From NCBI GenBank assembly GCA_904063045.1, contig CAJFCJ010000002.1:3963891-4027890 (forward strand): a stretch of DNA of 64,000 bases. Direction: 5' to 3'. This document shows positions 56,621 through 64,000 of the stretch, piece by piece. The position numbers and the translations under genes were made by a program. The notes under the pieces are model-generated. The model made no database searches and was not told the DNA's origin. It worked only from the letters and a program-made list of their open reading frames with translations. Each line of letters begins with the position of its first letter. The first letter of the stretch is position 1. This DNA comes from Dimorphilus gyrociliatus (lineage: Eukaryota; Annelida; Polychaeta; Dinophilidae).

Positions 56621-57524
56621 TGTTGAAAACTTTATGTCATATTCATCGTTGCCGAGAGTTTAACAAAAGAAATCCGATGTAATCCAATCGCTTAGCTCTC
56701 TAACTGTAGAAAAATGTATATTCACTCTGTGAGGAAACAGGAGGATATGAAGATAGAAAATTGTCCCTGTTAACTTCGTCACGTTCAGTCCTTAATGTAA
56801 AATCAACAAACCCTTTTCAAACAATGATATTTCTTTAAAGGAGTGTTAAGAAGAGTTCATATTGATCTCTCTTTCGTGCACAAGCATTTATACATTCATA
56901 TGTATATAATTAAAACAATAATATATTCTCTCTTATCTGGTATCCTATCTGAAAATATTTCAGTTCTTACCCTTTTAAGTATATTATCTATCTATATATT
57001 CGCGTGACTAGGAAAGTTAAAGAGTGAAAACGTGGACTTATAGCTAGGCCTTTAGGGCCTCTTCTGAAGTAATAAAAGGTTAAAGAGCGACACCTACAAA
57101 TTTATCTATTTAGAAAAGTCAAAAAAAAAAACAATAAGATGATTTTTATAAACATTTTCCCTTTGCATTAAAGTCTTAATGCTTTATTTATAACTTTTTT
57201 TCTACAACTGTTAAATGGAGTGTAAGAGGGAATGTTTTTGTTTGACAAAACTATAAGAGATTTCAAGTCTTAAAAGTGGATTATAACAATTGAACAATTA
57301 ACATTATCCTATAACTGGGAATAGAATAAAAATGAAGTTTTACAGGAGAATAACAGTTTAGAAGATATTTTTTTATGTTTATGTGTTACTTCAAATTTTC
57401 ATTAGACGCCACTAGATTCAATTGATTTTAATTAAAAAGCTATTCGGGGTATTTTGTTTAAAAGGAAATGAAAGAAACTTATGTAAATCATATTTTTTAA
57501 TGAGCGTTTACTAAATCTAAAAGG
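56621..57524. other. Intergenic, upstream of the basic protein gene
   Basis: About 0.9 kb, AT-rich, with short TA runs. No exon, RNA or motif cluster supported. Confidence 0.5.
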
Positions 57525-58016
57525 TTGTTTACTCGTTTTGAATATGGTGGCCGATTGCTTTATTATCCACCTTTAAGAAATTATGTATCTGAAAGATTTT
57601 TATTGTTAATATTTAATCCTTTTGTTATTGAACGAACAACTAATCGTCATAGTAGCCACCTACCCTTCCTAAACAAATATGGCGTCACTGGTAACGATTA
57701 TTCAAGAAAGGGAATGAGTGGAGGACGGGCCTTAAATTGGAAAGAGTCTCTCCAAATGTGGAGGGAGAGAGAGACATTTTGTCAAGTTGAAACTAAAAAA
57801 GAGGAAACCGTTAGCAGAGCTCAAAGAAAGCACTTCCCTCACCACAACTTATCGTCGTCTCTCCCCGCTAACTCTGATAACAGTAAGGGTGTACCTGACA
57901 GAGAAAATTGGTTATCTAACCAGAAAAAGTCCACCAAGCGATATGAAAGAAGACACTTTATTGGTCGGTATTTATTTAAAATTTTCAATTGTTGTTATAA
58001 AATTGTACTCTTTTAA
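57525..58016 (+). CDS. Doubtful 163-codon ORF
   Basis: A single open frame of moderate complexity starting MFTRFEYGGRLLYYPPLRNY. The stretch from an inner ATG at 57715 is rich in charged residues (MSGGRALNWKESLQMWRERE, ETKKEETVSRAQRKH) and looks more coding-like than the flanks. No homologue recognised, and no splice partner identified. It may be a first exon, a lineage-specific gene or chance. Confidence 0.33.
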   Translation: MFTRFEYGGRLLYYPPLRNYVSERFLLLIFNPFVIERTTNRHSSHLPFLNKYGVTGNDYSRKGMSGGRALNWKESLQMWRERETFCQVETKKEETVSRAQRKHFPHHNLSSSLPANSDNSKGVPDRENWLSNQKKSTKRYERRHFIGRYLFKIFNCCYKIVLF

Positions 58017-58427
58017 CAGAAAGTAGCAATATACCTGCCGCGATTCTGTAAGAAGCAGAACTGCCTATGTCAATTACTTCTCTTGATTTCTATGTTCTTT
58101 CTTGCCTTAAGAGACCAATATTAGTCAAAGTCACATAATTCCTATTCAACACCGCAGACAGTATTATGAATATTCAAAAGTCATAAGGCGAATTTGGCTT
58201 TTGGTAGAAAGTTTAACAAGTTTTACATCACCTCAACTCAATTGTCATGTTAATGTTGTTTTAACAATTTAAACACTTTAAATTACACTTAAACACTCAA
58301 GTAACGAATGTATTCTATTGCAAGTTACATATATACATAATAAAAGACAGAAAATAGCAAATTATTTCAAACAATATTTCTAAATAGCATGAAAAAGTTT
58401 ATAAAACATGAGTTTTTTTTAAGTGTT
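58017..58427. other. Intergenic, 3' flank of PRPF8
   Basis: About 0.4 kb. AT-rich with a minus-strand poly(A)-signal-like motif possible; otherwise nothing seen. Confidence 0.45.
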
Positions 58428-61400
58428 TTAAGCAAATGGATCTTCTCGGTCCGGACCTTGCGCGTTATAAGTATCCTCCAATGAGCTGAAATGTAAAAAG
58501 TGTACAGGTCTGTGTGCTTCGTGATAAAATTCCAATGGATTTGATAACTGCAGTCCGTATTTCATTGAAGGGTCGTGTCGTACACCTGTAATAGGAATAA
58601 TGATTTATTATTCAAAAAATTGATTTGCTAAAAAGTCTAACTTACCCATAAAATTGTAATTCCAACTTCCTTGATCAGGTACCATGAAAAATCCCAAGAA
58701 TCGATCAGATAAGAGCATTTGGACTCTTTCATAGTGGGATGGCATATATCCTTTTGGATTGTTTCCTTTATCAGTATTTTGTCTGCCCCATTCAAATCCA
58801 GATGGGGTTAATTTATAAGCTGTTAGCGAACAGCTTCCTGGAGTAAACGAACAAGTAATAACAATGGTTTTTTCGCCATCCCATTGTGGATTCTTATCCA
58901 TAATTTTCGCGTGTAAGTTAACATCCTGAGGCGAGAGCTGAGGTAATTCATTTGGTTGGGTATGAATCCATCCGAGAGGCTCAAACTCTTTCAAATACTC
59001 ATGCCCAGGTAACTGATGAGGAAGATGAACAGTCTGGTGAGTACCCCATTGAGGTGGTAGAACGATGCAGCGGATTTCTTTCACTTGAGAGTTATCTGGA
59101 GGACTTACACCATAAAGATATCCAGCAATTTGAGATCGTAAATCGGATATCATAATAAACTTTTTCAACACATTTTTCGGTAAAATATATGTGTAACCTG
59201 CTTCTTTTATATCATCAGATGATACATAAATATGGTTGGTTCTCAAATGCAAGTTAATGGCAGAAATGGCTCTGACTCTCCATTCGGTTTTCGAGCTGAA
59301 TGTTTGAGTTTCATAGTTTGAAGTAGTCGTAGTAATAATTTCATCTCCATGTTTGTTAACTGTTTTAGTGGTTGTTGCTGTAACTTGAGACTGCTCTTTA
59401 GTTTGTTTTTCAATTTCGGCGATTTGTTGACGTTGGGCTGAAGGAGCTGATATTTCCATTCCCAAAATAATATCTCTGATTTCAGATTGCGTCAAAGACG
59501 CAACATTTACGTTGTTTTTCTTACCGTAGTCGGCTAATATAACATCTTTAAGAGACATTTCAACTTTTACCCACTCTTCATCTGAGAGAGTAGGCCAAAT
59601 ATGATGGGCTTCAGTAATGGTGGTTTTGTCAGGTTTAAGGATCATTTTACATTTATCATTATTAACATGCATAGCTCGAAGAATAAGGATCAATCGAGAG
59701 AAGGCAGTGTATGAAGAAATTGATTTCAGCCAATCGTCATACAAGTTGAACAAAACCATTTGAGGCTCAGTCGCCTTTAAAATTAAATCTCCAAACTTTT
59801 CTACTTTCAAACATGCCTGGAAAGGCAGTTGAAGTTCAGAACCTTTGATTACAATATTCGGGAAATCTAGCAAGTGAACTTCTAAAGGATCCAACATTCC
59901 TTTTCTTGTAACAATGATTTGCTTCGGCTGTTCTTCTACTGGAAGTGATCTAATTAGAGCAGCTACTTCTTCGGCTGTCTTCCATTTTGCCAATTGACCT
60001 AAACGCTTTTGACCAGCCCAGACACTGGTGTGAATAATTTTCAAGAAAAGCTGCCCTGTTCTTGGATTGAAAATAAAAATTGCCCCGTTTATTGGCTTAG
60101 TTGTTAAATTTCCTTCAAATGTCTTATGAATAGTTACACGGTAAACGTTTGTGTCGTCCACAAACCAAATAATTTGGTTTGAAAATAATTCACCATAATT
60201 CTGAGATGACAGATAGGGTTCGGTAGGCTCGGAACTATATAGCTGCAATCCTTTGCGGATTCTCTCTCTAAGGACATACAAAGCTGGATTAGCTTTCATG
60301 ATTTTTGCCATTGCTTGTTGTATAAGGGGCTTCGACCCGGGAAACCAATTACCGAAAGCTGAATGAAGATTGTAAGCCAAATCAATTGCTATCATAGCTC
60401 CAGTGGGTGATGGGTAGATTGACATATTATCCGTAGTATAATCCAAGTATTTGGCTCTAGCGTAACGTTCAACATCATGTGAATCGTAATCTCCCCACCT
60501 CAGTTGTATATCTATCCAGTATTTTTGAGTTGTTGAATTATCCATGGTGTCTTTCGTGTCAGCCAACAAGGATGGACGAGATACATGCCATTTATATGAA
60601 GCGAACAGAAGAATATCAGCGCAACTGCTGTTCATTTTGTAAGATTTTCTTGGATGAATAGTTTCCTTTTGAACTGTGTCAATACTAAGAGCATCTAATT
60701 CCTGATCAAAAACCTGACATAAATCCATAACAACGCTCTCGTGTATTTTTTGCCAAAGATGGGCGCGAAAGATTTGGATAAGACTTATCTTCAAAGTTGG
60801 GATTTTACCGTGCATAAATATACCTGTCAAATCCAACTGTACTTGGAAACCAACATATACATTAGCTCTGTTAATTGTTGGACTCCACCAAAGTGTAAAA
60901 CGACGGTTTGGAATTTGATTTAAACCTGATCGCTGAGCATTTGTCAGCTTTTTAAATTTCATAGATTCTTCAAATCCACTTGCCTTTTCCCAGAACAAAC
61001 CCTCCCAGGTTGGGAAATATGTGCCCTTGAATAGAGTATGTTCAAGAATTCCTTCCACACCGCCAAGAGCTTGAATCATATCCGTCCTGTAATTATTCAG
61101 ATTCCATAACTTTCCATCGTGACGTTGATGTGTCCACCAGAATGGATTTTGTTTCAAGACTTGATATTGCTTAAAATCTGTTCGAACTCTCCACCCCTTA
61201 TCATAAGCTAAGGTATGACGATCCTTTTGGAAAAGTGTATTTATCCTTGGAATTCCTCTGTCCCAGCTGTCTTCCAAATCTTCAAGAGTTAGCCTTCTGT
61301 TTTGAGCATTAGCTTCCTCTCGCTTTAGTGCATATTCTGCCCAAACTCTTTGTGAATCTATAAATTCACTCTCCCAAGGCATGATGTAACGATACAAGTT

Positions 61401-64000
61401 TGGAATTAGCTGATCTTCATCATGGCTCATTCCAGATCTAAAATGTGTAATTCCAATATCTGTTTGCTTACTCCACCTAAGATCACTTTGAGGAATTAAA
61501 ACATGACCCATGGACAACATGCCTAGACCTCCCAATTCTTTAGGAGTATAAAACACAACGGGAGGAAATCTTGAGGGCATTTTAGAATTCAAACCAATTT
61601 TCACTCTTGTTTGAATCTTATTTTCACATTTGACTAATAAATCCAATAAATCTTGGGTATTAACGACTGCCTCTCTAAAGTATGTCATTAAACCAATCAG
61701 AGCAGTATTCCATTTGTTAACAATTTTTGTAAATGTTGTTGATCCAGAAGCCATCAAGATCTGTCTGACTCTATTGTGGAATCTTTGCATCGAATCATTA
61801 TCAACTCTAAGGAAACATTGCGCAGTGCGCTCTTTAGTTATTTCATTTTGTAAATTCCAAACTCCATCCTTGTGAGTTAAGTTTTCTTCAATTGCTCGAC
61901 ACTTGGGCAATATTCTACACTCGAAGCCGCACATGTCAAACAGCAAATTCGGATTGTCTTTAGAGTAAACGGATACAAAACTTTGTTCCCAAATAATTGT
62001 AGTAACACTTCTTGGCAGACGATTTTTAATATCCCAAAATACAGCTCTTCCCAAGTTAACATCATGCTTCATGAGTCTCATTCTTGCGTCTCTTGGCCAG
62101 CATTTTTTGTTGTTGTATCCAACAATATTTTCATTGTTTGGATCAGGATGTTCAGTCAAGTATCTCTGCACTAAATCTTTAGCTTCGTCAGCAGTAAAGC
62201 GGAAAAGCATGTGGATTCTATCTATGTAACGAGAATAGAGACGAATTGGATGGGCATTTTCAATTGACATGTTATGGAAAGTTAAAAAGTCATTGGGCAT
62301 TTGAGGGGGACCTGCCATTTCACTGGCTCTTTGTAGCCCAAGTACTAATAAATCCAAAACCAAACCGTAGTATTGACAAATAAATGAGGCAAATTGAAGT
62401 CCCCTAATGATACCATATGAATTAGTATGGTTCATATCTTTATAATTGATAACGACATTAGACTTGGCCGTCATATAGTCAGCAATATTATGATCTACGA
62501 TCAATCTAAGCAATCTGTTAAGTAGAGTCAAATCCATTTTTTCGTACATTTTGTCAAAAGTGGTTTCCATCATGACATTACACTCTCCTTCATTTGTATC
62601 CCAAACATCTTGTAAATTATTGATACCCTGACACCATTTATAGACAAGTGACGGTGGTGGTTCAGAATCAGATGGTTTAACCCATGGAGGAAACAGTCTA
62701 CGTTTATCTGCCTCATACCAAAGGTACTGATCGAGGTAAGCATCTGTAATCTTTTCAAGGGGTTCAATATCGTACACTGGTATAACATGAGAGTATAAAT
62801 CCATGAATTCTATTCCGACTTCCTTGAAAGTACGTTGAGTTAGCAAGTGTCTTTTAATTCTGGATAAAGCTTCGTGTGGATTATCATAGGCCTGTTCAAT
62901 TAGACCTAATTCTTCGCGTTGTGAATGGTTCAATCTAGATTTCACACTGTAAGCTTCCTTTAGTCGCTCCAAAGCTAAAATAAGCAGTTTAGTGTCATGT
63001 TTATAAGACAAGGGAGGAAAGGGAATAGGTGAAAATCTTCTGGATTCAAGCCAGTGAACTGTTGTTGTATATATAGCAACAGCCTCTTCAGCACTAATAT
63101 ATGGACCATCCTTTAGATAGTTATGTTGCCTCTCCTGCTCTGCTTTCAAGAAAAGTCTAGTTAATCTTCCAAGATTCTTCTTGCAGACTGTCTTATCGAC
63201 AGTTGCTCCTCGTCGAATTCTTTCTCGATTGTAGTGAGCTGTATTTGTCCACCAGTCAGCTTTTGCTTTAACATAACGTAAAATCATATTTTCAATGGGT
63301 ATTGGTAATCCTGGAACCTTCCATGGAATGTTAGCTTTCCAGCACCTCCAAGCCTCGGATAAGTGCTGCAAAATTGTTCTAGCCTTATTTTGCTTGATTC
63401 CATCCGGCATCATATCTAAAATATCGTGCATAACAGCTGCACGTAACTCCAAATCAAAGTGAGACTCAACTCTTTGTTTTGTTACAGTTTTCGCTACTCC
63501 TTTCGAGTGTCTTCCTTCAAACTGACGAGAAAGAAGATTACCAAGCCACCTCTCCAACAGAGGAGTAACACCTCTCATAAAAAATAGCCAAACTCTCCAT
63601 CCTGGTGCCCAAAATCCAACACCAGGACCTTTTCCTACACTGCCAGTATTAAAGCGGTAATATATAACATGCTTCAGATCTTTGCACATTCTTATCTGCT
63701 TCATAATTTTGTACTTGTATCTATACATTCCGGTTAATTGTCCGATATGAGCAAATATGTATTGCAGACCATCTGCCAGTTGAAAAGCGTCAATGTTACC
63801 CAATCTATATTGGACATGAGAATCAACAATAAGCTTCGTCAATCTGAGGATCTCACGACACAAGTGAAAGGCATTTCCAAATCTAGACTTCTTTCTCTCT
63901 TTAGTTGTTAAGGTTTTTACTGGCTTCAAGTTGAAATTGAAATCCAAATGAAGATAATTTAAATTTTTTCTGTGAATCAAAAGATTCAGCATGTTATATC
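58428..64000 (-). CDS. PRPF8: Spliceosome core protein PRP8, 3' three quarters, runs off right edge
   Basis: A huge exon covers 64000-58646 and a last exon 58585-58428, together 1836 residues of a family length near 2335; the N-terminal part lies beyond 64000. PRP8 is the U5 snRNP scaffold at the catalytic heart of the spliceosome. Near-identity to known PRP8 is obvious: [37 protein letters not shown], the reverse-transcriptase-like and linker regions ([40 protein letters not shown]), the RNase H-like region ([19 protein letters not shown]) and the Jab1/MPN domain ([31 protein letters not shown]). The last exon encodes [26 protein letters not shown] and an acidic tail ending REDPFA. The tail differs from the vertebrate one, but the arginine and phenylalanine mutated in human retinitis pigmentosa (RPxHFLxF) are kept. 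At least 5.35 kb of coding sequence has no intron. Confidence 0.99.

Overview
The window is nuclear DNA of an animal: AT-rich, with short GT-AG introns (mostly about 50-130 bp) and closely packed genes on both strands. Gene content is metazoan: a neuropeptide-type GPCR, Na+/K+-ATPase alpha, essential myosin light chain, CD2AP/CIN85 adaptor, TMTC3, ABCA3-like transporter. Gene density (about 17 genes in 64 kb) fits a compact invertebrate genome. A small annelid or other lophotrochozoan is my best guess, but nothing in the window proves it. I joined exons by hand from splice signals, reading phase and similarity to known families. Exon edges are therefore predictions, although most chains close in frame from start to stop.

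Layout. 1-6.9 kb: 5' part of TMTC3 (-), an unrecognised type II membrane protein (-), an SLC16-like transporter (+) and, 88 bp after it, neutral sphingomyelinase SMPD2 (+). 6.9-15.1 kb: a sparse, repeat-rich stretch with a four-exon neuropeptide-type GPCR (-) that has long introns. 16.2-22.8 kb: ABCA3-like lipid transporter (+). 22.8-31.5 kb: an orphan exon (-), a C2H2 zinc-finger gene (-), LSM5 (+), essential myosin light chain (+), then about 1.9 kb with little in it. 31.5-44.5 kb: CCCH zinc-finger gene (+), DOP1 (-), TIMM13 (+), CHORDC1 (-). 44.7-54.3 kb: SH3KBP1/CD2AP (+) with an apparent nested gene or alternative ending inside one intron, NUP43 (-), Na+/K+-ATPase alpha (+). 54.4-64 kb: tRNA-Phe (-), an unrecognised basic protein (-), a doubtful ORF (+), and the 3' three quarters of PRPF8 (-), which runs off the right edge.

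The genes are mostly unrelated housekeeping and signalling genes and do not form a pathway. Several start-to-start pairs share short intergenic DNA (CHORDC1/SH3KBP1 225 bp, NUP43/ATPase 397 bp, zinc finger/LSM5 567 bp, DOP1/TIMM13 915 bp). Three regulatory signals stand out: a three-unit heat-shock element in CHORDC1 intron 1, a 16-bp perfect palindrome centred on CACGTG in the CHORDC1/SH3KBP1 promoter, and three AACCGGT-type Grainyhead-like sites just upstream of the myosin light chain gene. I saw no transposon, CRISPR array or prokaryotic-type system. The most novel item is the nested two-exon gene at 46.3-47.2 kb.
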